Source of the DNA: Acidimicrobiales bacterium
GTDB lineage: Bacteria > Actinomycetota > Acidimicrobiia > Acidimicrobiales > RAAP-2
Direction: 5' to 3'
NCBI GenBank assembly: GCA_017883105.1
Contig: JADGOF010000094.1
Coordinates: 1-7,745, forward strand
DNA length: 7,745 bases
Shown here: in pieces, positions 1 to 6,074 of the stretch
Numbering within the stretch: the first letter of the stretch is position 1
Layout: each line of letters opens with the position of its first letter
Position numbers and translations under genes: made by a program
The notes under the pieces: generated by a model
What the model saw: only the letters and a program-made list of their open reading frames with translations
Told to the model about the DNA's origin: nothing
Database searches by the model: none

Positions 1-321
1 TCGTGACCAGGGCATCGAGAATCGGCGCTGGATATGTGGACGGATCTGCGTCCCCAGGCCGAGGATGAATCGTCCGTGCGACACGTCCTGGAGGTCGTAG
101 CCGATGTTGGCCAACAGCATCGGTGATCGGGCGAAGCCGATGGCCACCGCCGTGCCCAGGCGAAGGGAGGTGGTGTGGTCGGCGGCCAGGGCCAACGGCA
201 GGAAGGGGTCGTGCCTGGTCTCGTAGGTGAATGCCCCGTCGTAGCCGAGTGCTTCGATGTGGCGGAACTGTTCCCCCGCTGAGGCCAGGTCGGCCACCGG
301 GGTGGTGGTGAAGACGTGCAT
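1..321 (-). CDS. LLM-class F420-dependent oxidoreductase, N-terminal part (cut by the left edge)
   Basis: This is the first 107 codons of a luciferase-like monooxygenase (LLM) family flavin/F420 oxidoreductase; the rest lies outside the window. The translation begins MHVFTTTPVADLASAGEQ and continues with ALGYDGAFTYETRHDPFLPL, then LGTAVAIGFARSPM, and ends in GRFILGLGTQIRPHIQRRF followed by SMPWSR. The block 'GRF.LGLG.Q...HI.RRF.MPWS' with 'HDPFLPLALAA' is the hallmark I remember for the TIGR03617-type F420-dependent LLM subgroup of mycobacteria and relatives. These are cytosolic TIM-barrel enzymes that use F420H2 or FMN; the substrate cannot be told. The ATG at 319-321 lies 11 nt after the stop of the chitinase-like gene, with a weak GGGA just upstream, so translational coupling to that gene is likely. 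The family call is firm; the substrate and the exact cofactor are not established here. Confidence 0.85.
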   Translation of the reverse strand, partial: MHVFTTTPVADLASAGEQFRHIEALGYDGAFTYETRHDPFLPLALAADHTTSLRLGTAVAIGFARSPMLLANIGYDLQDVSHGRFILGLGTQIRPHIQRRFSMPWSR

Positions 322-332
322 CGGTCCCGGTG

Positions 333-1337
333 TCAGCCGTGGTACTGCGCGTCGAGTGCGGTGAAGGCGAACGGTTGTTGGGCGATGCCGCTGCAGCTGT
401 CCGACACCGGTGATCCGCTGGTGCACGGGCGGTCGCGGTTCACCGACCAGAAGGTGAGACGCGCCAGGTGGTTGGCCTGGGCAAAACCGAAGATGTTCTG
501 GAAGTCGGCAGCGGAGACCGTTTCGTCCGACTCGTCGGTTCGGCCGTTCATCGAGGAGATGCCGATGTGGAGATAGGCGGTTGTCGCCGACTCGTGGTAG
601 GCGGTGACCAGGTCGGCGTCGAGTCCCTGGGCGGCAGTGATCGAGGTGGCTCCCATGTCACTGACCGGGACCCCGAAGTCGAAGGGCATGATCGTCCAGG
701 CCGAGGGCTGGAAGCCGAGAGCCACTGCGTCGCTGATCAGACTGAGGCCGTTGGCGTCGGGGCCGCGCGGGCTGACGCCGAAGGTGACGGAGATCTCGAG
801 ACCGGGGTTCGCCGCCTGCACGATGGCCAGGGCGCCGATGACCCGCTGTCGGATCTTCGGATTCGACATCTCCCCGTGCTCGATGTCGATGTCGATGGCC
901 TTCAACGAGTAGGCAGTGATGACCTTCTGATAGGCGGCGGCCAGTACGGTGCTGTTCTTGCAGGAGTTGCCCAGCTTCTTCCCGCTCCATCCACCGAAGG
1001 ACGCCACCACATCGCCTCCGGCGGCCCGGATCGAATTGATGGTGGACGCGTCGACCCCACCGGTCAGGGGGCGTGACCCGTCCCATTGGGGGTTGCAGGC
1101 GCCGTGGGAAAGGATGAAGGCCAGCGTGAAGTCCTTCGTACCGGTAGTGGCCATCACCCGGGTGGGTGACGGAGGGCTCCCCCAACCCAGGTACTCGTAG
1201 GGGGCGGCCATCTCGACCGGCTGAGTCGATGCCTGGGCGACAGCCGAGAGGGATGGCGCCACGGTCACCAGGGACAGGGATCCGATGGCGGTGGCCCCAG
1301 GGCCACCCCAGCACGTCGAAGCTTCATCTGCGTCCAT
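333..1337 (-). CDS. Secreted GH18 chitinase-like glycosidase; N terminus apparently frameshifted
   Basis: Glycoside hydrolase family 18 protein, closest in my memory to the PF-ChiA-like (cd06543) bacterial subgroup; such enzymes cleave beta-1,4-linked GlcNAc polymers outside the cell. Numbered from the ATG at 1337, visible motifs are the substrate-strand SFGGWSG (113-119), the catalytic strand AIDIDIE (147-153) with D149, D151 and proton donor E153, MPFDFG (217-222) and TFWSVNRDRPC (295-305). The first Asp of the general DxxDxDxE motif is K146, which may be normal in this subgroup. Four Cys (81, 126, 305, 315) fit an exported, disulfide-bonded protein. The annotated N terminus (MDADEASTCWGG) is poor, but residues 15-36 (ATAIGSLSL...SAVAQA) look like the second half of a signal peptide. 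A proper start (MKLRRAGVAL) lies in the next frame at 1327, so one base seems to be missing at 1295-1298. The gene follows zwf on the same strand after about 95 nt. The fold call is strong; whether the gene is intact is uncertain. Confidence 0.85.
   Translation of the reverse strand: MDADEASTCWGGPGATAIGSLSLVTVAPSLSAVAQASTQPVEMAAPYEYLGWGSPPSPTRVMATTGTKDFTLAFILSHGACNPQWDGSRPLTGGVDASTINSIRAAGGDVVASFGGWSGKKLGNSCKNSTVLAAAYQKVITAYSLKAIDIDIEHGEMSNPKIRQRVIGALAIVQAANPGLEISVTFGVSPRGPDANGLSLISDAVALGFQPSAWTIMPFDFGVPVSDMGATSITAAQGLDADLVTAYHESATTAYLHIGISSMNGRTDESDETVSAADFQNIFGFAQANHLARLTFWSVNRDRPCTSGSPVSDSCSGIAQQPFAFTALDAQYHG
1295..1327 (-). other. Out-of-frame true start and signal-peptide n-region of the GH18 gene
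   Basis: The ATG at 1325-1327 reads MKLRRAGVAL, a classic basic n-region and start of a hydrophobic core, and then runs into GPPPSDPCPW and a stop. If the run of four C on the plus strand (1295-1298; GGGG on the coding strand) were five, the reading would pass directly into GATAIGSLSLVTVAP and SLSAVAQA, a complete Sec signal peptide with an AxA-type cleavage site. This ATG also has a GGGGG/GGATGG purine stretch about 8-14 nt upstream, while the ATG at 1337 sits directly against that stretch without spacing. What is seen is the two half-peptides in adjacent frames. That it is a frameshift (real, phase-variable, or a sequencing or assembly error in a homopolymer) is inference. Confidence 0.7.
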
Positions 1338-1366
1338 CCCCCGGCATCCGTGACCCCGACCCCCGA

Positions 1367-1404
1367 CCGTCCGGGGAAGTCTACGGTGTCCGTCTCTCGG
1401 ACGG
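1367..1404. repeat. Three-arm inverted repeat between zwf and the GH18 gene
   Basis: The plus strand has ccgtccg at 1367-1373 and its exact complement cggacgg at 1398-1404. A second ccgtc/gtccg arm at 1388-1394 can also pair with 1398-1404. The two pairings exclude each other. No U-run follows on the coding (minus) strand, so this is not a standard intrinsic terminator. It could be a processing or attenuation structure in the zwf-GH18 gap, or chance in GC-rich DNA. Confidence 0.3.
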
Positions 1405-1431
1405 CCGGGTCACCGCTGCACCGGGGAGGGG

Positions 1432-2913
1432 TCACTCGGCCTGGCGCCAGCCCCGTTCGAACGGCAACCGCCAGGTGTTGGGGGCGATGAGGGGATGGAT
1501 CCCCGGGGGGCCCCACGCCCCCGGGTGGTAGAAGTCCACTTCGGGAGGGTTCTCGAGGAGGGGGGCGGAGAGCTCCCACAACCGCTCGATGTCCTCGGCC
1601 GCGGTGAACAGGGTGTGGTCCCCGCTCATGGCGTCGTGGATGAGACGTTCGTAGGCCTCCAGCACATCGGTCTCCTGACCGGTCTCGTGTAGGGCGAATT
1701 GGAGGCTGAGCTTGTCCAGTTGCATGCCGGGGCCCGGGCGTTTGCCGTAGAAGGAGAGGGACAGTTTGGAGGAGTCAGCCAGGTCGAAGGTGAGGTGGTC
1801 CGGCCCGTGGGCCCCGATGCCCGAGCCCACGGGGAACATGCTCTTCGGAGGCTCACGAAAGGCGATGGAGATGATGCGGGCCCCCTGGGCCATGTTCTTG
1901 CCGGTGCGCAGGTAGAAGGGGACGCCGGCCCAGCGCCAGTTGTCGATCTCGCACTTGAGGGCGATGAAGGTCTCGGTCTGGGAGTCGGGGTCGACACCGG
2001 GGATGTCCCGGTACCCCAGGTACTGGCCCCGCACCACCTGGGAGACGTCGATCGGTTTCATCGACCGGAACACCTTGTTCTTCTCCTCGCTGATCGAGCG
2101 GGGCTCGAGGGAGGTGGGCGGCTCCATGGCCATGAACGCCAAGACCTGGAACAGGTGGGTGACCACCATGTCCCGGAACGCCCCCGTGTCCTCATAGAAG
2201 CGGGCCCGTGAGTCGACCGAGAGGGTTTCGGGGACGTCGATCTGGACGTGGTCGATGTGGCCGCGGTTCCAGATCGGTTCGAAGAGGCCGTTGGCGAACC
2301 GGAAGGCCAGGATGTTCTGGGCGGCCTCTTTTCCCAGGAAGTGGTCGATCCGGTAGACCTGTTCCGGGGCGAAGATGCCGTGGACGGCCCCGTTGAGCAC
2401 GCGGGCAGTGGCCAGGTCGGTGCCGAACGGCTTCTCCATGATGATCCTCGACCGGTCGACCAGATTGGCCGCTCCGAGGGTATGCACCACCGCGTGCGCT
2501 GCGGCGGGTGGGATGCTCAGATAGTGGAGCCGCCGTCCGGGCCGGCTCAGGCGCTCCTCCGACCGTGCGACGGCATCGGCCAGGGCCAGTGGCCCATCGT
2601 TCTGGGGGACGTAGTGGAGCTGGGCCCGGAACCTGGCCCAATGGGTCTGGACGATGTCCCGGTGGGCGAACTCCTCACAGGCGCTCAGGGCGAAGTTGTG
2701 GAACCCGACGTCGTCGAGATCGTCGAGCGAGGTACCGATGATCTGGCATTCGGGCAGCAGCCCGGCATGGGAGAGCCGGAGCAGCCCGGGCAGCAGTTTC
2801 CGACGGGCTAGGTCGCCCGTGGCCCCGAACAGGACGATCACATGGGGGTGCATGCTCGCCGAGTCGTCCACCGAACGGTCGTCGACCATGAAGTCCACGG
2901 TCACCGGTGCCAC
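1432..2913 (-). CDS. zwf: Glucose-6-phosphate dehydrogenase (NADP+)
   Basis: Oxidises glucose 6-phosphate to 6-phosphogluconolactone with NADP+, the entry step of the oxidative pentose phosphate pathway, in the cytosol. The 493-residue length is normal for the family. Visible motifs: the nucleotide-binding GATGDLA (30-36) after a hydrophobic strand, EKPFG (160-164), the substrate-binding signature RIDHFLGKE (188-196), then VVTHLFQ carrying the catalytic His, YLGYRDIPGV, and TETFIALKCEIDNWRW with GVPFYLRTGK. The C-terminal half (ARIISIAFREPPKSMFP, LSFYGKRPGPGM, WRLPFERGW) resembles a zwf subtype I remember from secondary actinobacterial copies. The start given is a GTG; a stop lies two codons upstream, so only 2913, ATG 2889 (codon 9) or ATG 2853 (codon 21) are plausible, and none has a strong ribosome site. 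No tkt, tal, opcA or pgl neighbours are present. It is flanked by the NERD gene upstream and the GH18 gene downstream on the same strand. Confidence 0.96.
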   Translation of the reverse strand: MAPVTVDFMVDDRSVDDSASMHPHVIVLFGATGDLARRKLLPGLLRLSHAGLLPECQIIGTSLDDLDDVGFHNFALSACEEFAHRDIVQTHWARFRAQLHYVPQNDGPLALADAVARSEERLSRPGRRLHYLSIPPAAAHAVVHTLGAANLVDRSRIIMEKPFGTDLATARVLNGAVHGIFAPEQVYRIDHFLGKEAAQNILAFRFANGLFEPIWNRGHIDHVQIDVPETLSVDSRARFYEDTGAFRDMVVTHLFQVLAFMAMEPPTSLEPRSISEEKNKVFRSMKPIDVSQVVRGQYLGYRDIPGVDPDSQTETFIALKCEIDNWRWAGVPFYLRTGKNMAQGARIISIAFREPPKSMFPVGSGIGAHGPDHLTFDLADSSKLSLSFYGKRPGPGMQLDKLSLQFALHETGQETDVLEAYERLIHDAMSGDHTLFTAAEDIERLWELSAPLLENPPEVDFYHPGAWGPPGIHPLIAPNTWRLPFERGWRQAE

Positions 2914-3005
2914 CGATCACGGCTGAGTCCTTTTCCGAGCCTTCCCGTGGCCCGGGCTCGGCTCGGGGAACGGTTGCATTCCAGCTGATTGGCACTTGTC
3001 GTCAT
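2901..3005 (-). CDS. Possible 34-residue Arg-rich leader ORF ahead of zwf
   Basis: The ATG at 3003-3005 opens 34 codons (MTTSANQLECNRSPSRARAT..., ending SRDRWHR) and closes with TGA at 2901-2903. It has seven Arg and one Trp. A GAGGA sequence six nt upstream of the ATG (3012-3016) is the best-placed Shine-Dalgarno in the zwf leader. The stop falls inside the first zwf codons if zwf starts at 2913, or 11 nt before its ATG at 2889, which is a geometry for translational coupling. No homology is recognised. In GC-rich DNA short ORFs of this size arise by chance, so this is only a candidate. Confidence 0.2.
   Translation of the reverse strand: MTTSANQLECNRSPSRARATGRLGKGLSRDRWHR
2935..2961. repeat. 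7-bp inverted repeat in the zwf leader
   Basis: ccgagcc at 2935-2941 and ggctcgg at 2955-2961 are perfect arms around a 13-nt loop, 22 nt upstream of the zwf GTG. On the zwf-coding strand the stem is followed by AAAAGGA and not by U residues, so it does not look like a terminator. It would form in the mRNA just ahead of the zwf start and might affect initiation. Confidence 0.35.
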
Positions 3006-3010
3006 CTACG

Positions 3011-3062
3011 GTCCTCGGGGACGATTCCTCCGAATCGCCCGCCTCGCCACGGTATCCGTGGC
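3011..3062 (-). promoter_or_regulatory. Cluster of three small hairpins in the NERD-zwf intergenic region
   Basis: Three compact inverted repeats stand almost end to end: gccacgg-tat-ccgtggc (3046-3062, 7-bp arms), cgattc-ctcc-gaatcg (3022-3037, 6-bp arms) and gtcc-tcgg-ggac (3011-3022, 4-bp arms, one base shared with its neighbour). On the zwf strand they precede the small ORF at 3005, and the last one contains its GAGGA ribosome-binding sequence. No U-run follows any of them. They may be a structured 5' leader, an operator with dyad symmetry or an imperfect terminator for the NERD gene. The repeats are seen directly; any role is inference. Confidence 0.35.
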
Positions 3063-3126
3063 ATGTTTCGGTTCCGTATCCGCCGTGCGAGGGCTTTGTG
3101 AACGCTCCGAGGCGCCGTGCCGCAGG

Positions 3127-3639
3127 TCAGGTGGTGGGCAGGTGATCGGCGATCATGAGGGAGACCTCCTGGACCGTCGGTGAATCCATCACCACCGGAG
3201 TCTGCACCCGACCGGCAAGGAGCTTGGGCCAGCCTACCCAGACATCGCTGATCTGCAGGGCCGAGGCGAACCCCCACTCCGCCCTGGTGAGGCACAACAT
3301 GGCGTGCACCGGGACTTCGGTGGTCCATGGTTTGGTGCTGAGCGCCGAACGCACGGCCTCGACCTGCCGAGCCACCTCTTCGACCGAGGAGGTGCAGTTC
3401 TTTCGACCCACGTGCAGCTCGTCGGGCCCGAGGTCCGACATCGGCCCCAGCCGCTTGGTGTGCACCAGGCCCTTGTAGCTCCTGGCATCGATCACGAATA
3501 CTCCGGCCGGGGCGACGGCGATCAGCTTGATGCTCGCCTTCGACCCGGGGATGCGGCGGTCGTTCAGCATGATGACGCCTTCGCTCTCCACGATCTCCAA
3601 CCGAGCCCCTGCCCGCCGGTCGCGTTCGGAACGCTGCAC
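3127..3639 (-). CDS. NERD-domain (nuclease-related) protein with degenerate active site; probably 5'-truncated ORF
   Basis: A NERD-domain protein, the restriction-endonuclease-like fold often seen in actinobacterial cytosolic proteins of unknown role. The core is LNDRRIPGSKASIKLIAVAP (25-44) followed by GVFVIDARSYKG (46-57); this pattern normally reads 'DRRIPG..ANIDHIAV.P.GVFVIDAKRY.G'. Here the Asp of 'NIDH' is K38 and the Lys of 'DAK' is R53, so two expected nuclease residues are changed and catalysis is doubtful. Further family-like segments are VGRKNCT (77-83) and the helix EEVARQVEAVRSAL. The start shown is a GTG at 3637-3639 without a clear ribosome site. Codons upstream (SPPARKW before the GTG) look like protein and stay open back to a TGA at 3736-3738, beyond which the same frame continues to an ATG at 3882 with an excellent ribosome site. 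The gene is therefore either interrupted or starts late. It lies 213 nt upstream of zwf on the same strand. Confidence 0.8.
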   Translation of the reverse strand: MQRSERDRRAGARLEIVESEGVIMLNDRRIPGSKASIKLIAVAPAGVFVIDARSYKGLVHTKRLGPMSDLGPDELHVGRKNCTSSVEEVARQVEAVRSALSTKPWTTEVPVHAMLCLTRAEWGFASALQISDVWVGWPKLLAGRVQTPVVMDSPTVQEVSLMIADHLPTT

Positions 3640-3735
3640 CCACTTGCGTGCCGGCGGCGATCCGTCCGCTCGTTTCGGCGGATCACCGAGGGCACTGGAT
3701 GACCACGGGTCGGCCTGCTCCGCCGCCGCATCGGG

Positions 3736-3882
3736 TCAGTCCGGATCCGGCTTCTCCGATGCAGGCGACCTGCGAAGTGCGGCGTCCGGTTGAACCGTCG
3801 AACCTGTGTGGCGTTCCGAGCCTTCGGCGCGCTCGGGCGGTTCAGACATCGTGGCCATCGTAGAAGCCGGAGGCGTTGCCAT
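3736..3882 (-). CDS. 48-codon ORF in frame with the NERD gene; likely its original N terminus, ended by TGA
   Basis: The ATG at 3880-3882 has AAAGGA six nt upstream (3889-3894) and opens a hydrophilic Pro/Ser/Glu-rich peptide (MATPPASTMATMSEPPERAE..., ending ASEKPDPD) closed by TGA at 3736-3738. After this stop the same frame stays open for 203 more codons through the NERD domain, and the intervening residues (PDAAAEQADPW..., PPKRADGSPPARKW) have the same disordered, charged character. Read through, the product would be 251 residues. The stop is followed by C (TGAC), a context known to be leaky in some systems. Options are a nonsense mutation, a sequencing error, readthrough, or an unrelated short ORF. 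I favour an interrupted NERD gene. Confidence 0.45.
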   Translation of the reverse strand: MATPPASTMATMSEPPERAEGSERHTGSTVQPDAALRRSPASEKPDPD

Positions 3883-4053
3883 GAGGTTTCCTTTGCGGCG
3901 GCCGCAGTTCGCCTTCGAGGCTGGAGCACGGGGAAGGGCATCCACGCACCGGCTGAGGGCTCTTTTGGCGGGCCGGGGGTGTGTCGCCGCCGACCCAACT
4001 GCTGTGTCGCAATTCCGCCAGACGCTGCTCGCGTTGTGCGGCAGGCTGGGCGG
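3883..4053. promoter_or_regulatory. Divergent intergenic region between the NERD gene and the alkA operon
   Basis: This 171-bp stretch must hold the promoters for both directions if the leftward gene starts at 3882 and alkA at 4054. I find the palindrome at 3894-3906 near the leftward start. I do not see a convincing -35/-10 pair or a recognisable Ada box; tgtcgcaattccg at about 4003-4015 is the only A/T-containing island near alkA. A plus-strand frame open from 3790 crosses the region, but its translation is Arg-rich and unlike Ada, so I treat it as non-coding. Confidence 0.45.
3889..3894 (-). promoter_or_regulatory. Ribosome-binding site AAAGGA for the ATG at 3882
   Basis: AAAGGA on the minus strand, with six nt (AACCTC) to the ATG, is near-ideal spacing. 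A 13-bp palindrome (TGCGGC-G-GCCGCA, 3894-3906) abuts it immediately upstream. This site decides that translation of the leftward gene probably begins at 3882 and not at the GTG at 3639. Confidence 0.55.
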
Positions 4054-5562
4054 GTGATCGAAGACGACGCCCGCTGCTACCTGGCCGTCCAGTCCCGCGA
4101 CCCACGGTTTGACGGCTGGTTTTTCACCGCGGTGACCTCCACCGGAATCTACTGCCGGCCGAGCTGCCCGGCGAGGACGCCCCTGCGCGGGAACGTGCGC
4201 TTCTACCCTTCGTCCGCCGCCGCCCAGCTGGGGGGATTCCGGGCCTGCAGGCGCTGCCGACCGGACGCCACCCCCGGCTCGCCGGAATGGGACATCAGGG
4301 CCGATGTGGTCGGCCGGGCCATGCGCCTCATCGCCGACGGAGTGGTCGACCGTGCCGGAGTCCCCGGCCTCGCCGCCCAGCTGGGTTACAGCGTGCGGCA
4401 GTTGGAGCGGCTCCTGGTGGCCGAAGCCGGCGCCGGGCCCATCGCCATCGCCCGGGCTCAGCGCTCCCAGACCGCCCGGGTGCTCATCGAGACCACCGAC
4501 CTCCCGATGTCCGAAGTCGCGTTCGCAGCCGGCTTCGCCAGCATCCGGCAGTTCAACGACACCGTCCGGACCGTCTTTGGGACCTCTCCGACCGGCCTCC
4601 GCTCCCGGGTGCGGAAGGGGGCACCGCTGCCTCGGGACGCGTCGACGGCCCTGGTGTTGCGGCTGCCCTTCCGCCAGCCCTTCTGTCCGGACAATCTCTT
4701 CGGCCATCTGGCCGCCACCGCCGTCCCCGGGGTGGAGGAGGTCCGTTCGGGCGCCTATCGGCGTACGCTCCGGCTCTCCCACGGCCCGGCCTTCGTGGAA
4801 CTCGCACCGGCACCCGATCACGTCGCGTGCCGGATCACGCTCTCCGACCTGCGGGACCTGACGGAGGCCATCGCCAGGTGCCGGTCGCTCCTCGACCTCG
4901 ATGCCGACCCGGTCGCCGTCGACGGACAGTTGGGCTCGGACCCCGTGCTGGGGCCGGTGATCGCCGGGGCACCCGGGCGCCGGGTGCCCCGCTGCGTGGA
5001 TGGGAACGAGCTCGCCATCCGTTCCGTACTCGGACAGCAAGTTTCCACCGCGGCAGCCCGGACCCACGCGGCGCGGATCGTGGCCCGCTACGGCGAGAGA
5101 GTGAGCGACCCGGGAGGAGGCCTCACCCATCTCTTTCCGGTACCCGAGGCCCTCGGGGGCCTGCGTGGGTCGTTTCCGGCCGGCCGGCAGCGGACGTTGT
5201 CCGCTCTGGTCGCCGCGCTCGGCGACGGTCGAATCGACCTGGGACCGGGTTGCGACCGCGGCAGGGCGCTGGCCGCGCTGGCCGCGCTGCCCGGGGTAGG
5301 ACCGTGGACCACCTCGACCATCGCCATGCGCGCCCTCGGAGACCCGGATGCCTTCGTCGCCACCGACCTGGGGGTCCGTCGGGCGGCCGGAGCGCTCGGC
5401 CTTCCCACCGGGGCGGCTGCGCTCATCGACCGCGGCGAGGCATGGCGACCGTGGCGGGCCTACGCCGTCCAGTACCTCTGGGCGATCTCCGATCACCCGA
5501 TCAACCACTGGCCTCCCGCACGTCCGACGCCGCACCCGCGACCGAACGAAGGAGCTGTATGA
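4054..5562 (+). CDS. alkA: Ada-type transcriptional regulator fused to AlkA 3-methyladenine DNA glycosylase
   Basis: A 502-residue fusion for the alkylation-damage (adaptive) response, as in the mycobacterial alkA-ogt pair. Residues 1-75 are the Ada zinc domain (RCYLAVQSRDPRFDGWFFTA..., GIYCRPSCPAR..., FRACRRCRPD) with ligands C34, C38, C65 and C68; C34 matches the methyl-phosphotriester acceptor of E. coli Ada. Residues about 84-185 are an AraC-type HTH (VRQLERLL..., MSEVAFAAGFASIRQFN). Residues about 196-315 match the AlkA N-terminal domain. Residues about 320-480 are the HhH-GPD glycosylase (IRSVLGQQVS, LPGVGPWTTSTIAMRALG) with catalytic D438 in VATDLG. It therefore can sense methylated DNA, activate transcription and excise alkylated bases. 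The GTG at 4054 gives the canonical N terminus (V/M-IEDDARCY); GTG 4036 is an alternative. The open frame upstream to 3790 is unlike the family. The stop overlaps the ogt start by four bases. Confidence 0.95.
   Translation: MIEDDARCYLAVQSRDPRFDGWFFTAVTSTGIYCRPSCPARTPLRGNVRFYPSSAAAQLGGFRACRRCRPDATPGSPEWDIRADVVGRAMRLIADGVVDRAGVPGLAAQLGYSVRQLERLLVAEAGAGPIAIARAQRSQTARVLIETTDLPMSEVAFAAGFASIRQFNDTVRTVFGTSPTGLRSRVRKGAPLPRDASTALVLRLPFRQPFCPDNLFGHLAATAVPGVEEVRSGAYRRTLRLSHGPAFVELAPAPDHVACRITLSDLRDLTEAIARCRSLLDLDADPVAVDGQLGSDPVLGPVIAGAPGRRVPRCVDGNELAIRSVLGQQVSTAAARTHAARIVARYGERVSDPGGGLTHLFPVPEALGGLRGSFPAGRQRTLSALVAALGDGRIDLGPGCDRGRALAALAALPGVGPWTTSTIAMRALGDPDAFVATDLGVRRAAGALGLPTGAAALIDRGEAWRPWRAYAVQYLWAISDHPINHWPPARPTPHPRPNEGAV
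5549..5554 (+). promoter_or_regulatory. Ribosome-binding site AAGGAG for ogt inside the end of alkA
   Basis: AAGGAG lies four nt before the ATG of ogt at 5559, within the last alkA codons. Start and stop overlap as ATGA (5559-5562), the usual arrangement for coupled translation, so the two repair proteins should be made together. Confidence 0.75.
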
Positions 5563-6074
5563 ACACCATCCTCACCACCACCGTGGACAGCCCGATCGGA
5601 CCACTCACCCTGACAGCGGCGGACGGGCTCCTGACCGGCATGCACATGCACGAACAACGTCACGCCCCGGCCGCGGCCCCGGAATGGAGGCGTGACGACG
5701 CCTGGTTCACCCAGGTCACCGGGCAACTGAAGGCGTACTTCGCCGGCGAGCTGACGAGGTTCGACCTACCCATGAGGCTGTGCGGCACCGAGTTCCAGCG
5801 GCAGGTGTGGTCGGGCCTCCAGGCCATCCCCTACGGCGAGACCATCAGCTACGGCGAACTGGCCCGTCGGGTGGGAAACCCCGGGGCCTCCCGTGCCGTA
5901 GGGCTGGCCAACGGTCGTAACCCGATCGCCATCGTCGTTCCCTGTCACCGGGTCATCGGCTCCAACGGCCAACTCACCGGCTACGGCGGCGGCATCGATC
6001 GCAAGGTCTGGCTGCTCGAGCACGAAGGGGCCATCGACACCATTCAGGCACGGGCATCCTCTGTCGACACCTAG
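5559..6074 (+). CDS. ogt: Methylated-DNA--protein-cysteine S-methyltransferase
   Basis: A suicide repair protein that moves the alkyl group from O6-alkylguanine (and O4-alkylthymine) to its own cysteine. It has 171 residues, normal for Ogt/MGMT. The N-terminal domain begins TTTVDSPIGPLTLTA; the DNA-binding and catalytic part runs from GTEFQRQVWSGLQAIPYGET (76-95) through ISYGELARRVGNPGASRAVG to the active-site motif IAIVVPCHRVIGSNG (124-136) with acceptor C129, and ends LTGYGGGIDRKVWLLEHEGA. The helix-turn-helix arginine finger (SRAVGLANGRNP) is intact. The start is fixed by the AAGGAG site and the ATGA overlap with alkA. It supplies the acceptor domain that the fused Ada-AlkA upstream lacks, so the pair reconstitutes the functions of E. 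coli Ada and AlkA. Confidence 0.96.
   Translation: MNTILTTTVDSPIGPLTLTAADGLLTGMHMHEQRHAPAAAPEWRRDDAWFTQVTGQLKAYFAGELTRFDLPMRLCGTEFQRQVWSGLQAIPYGETISYGELARRVGNPGASRAVGLANGRNPIAIVVPCHRVIGSNGQLTGYGGGIDRKVWLLEHEGAIDTIQARASSVDT

Noticed and set aside
1265..1579. 104-codon minus-strand ORF between zwf and the GH18 gene
   Set aside because: Not a gene as a whole: it overlaps the zwf 3' end. Only its stretch from the ATG at 1327 is meaningful, as the displaced GH18 signal-peptide start.
3790..4053. Upstream extension of the Ada-AlkA frame by 88 codons
   Set aside because: The Ada family starts at the equivalent of IEDDARCY; the extension is Arg-rich, resembles no domain, and would overlap the leftward NERD leader. 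It is an open frame produced by high GC.
4003..4053. Possible Ada box ahead of alkA
   Set aside because: tgtcgcaattccg has some A/T character, but I could not match the known Ada operator halves with credible spacing, so no operator is claimed.
3736..5535. 599-codon minus-strand ORF antisense to alkA
   Set aside because: Its translation is Gly/Arg/Pro/Asp-rich without recognisable motifs and lies opposite a gene with every expected domain. Only the last 48 codons (from 3882) have a ribosome site and are kept as a separate candidate.
4287..5558. Plus-strand frame upstream of and continuous with ogt
   Set aside because: It overlaps alkA in another frame and reads as Arg/Pro-rich noise; ogt clearly starts at 5559 with its own ribosome site.
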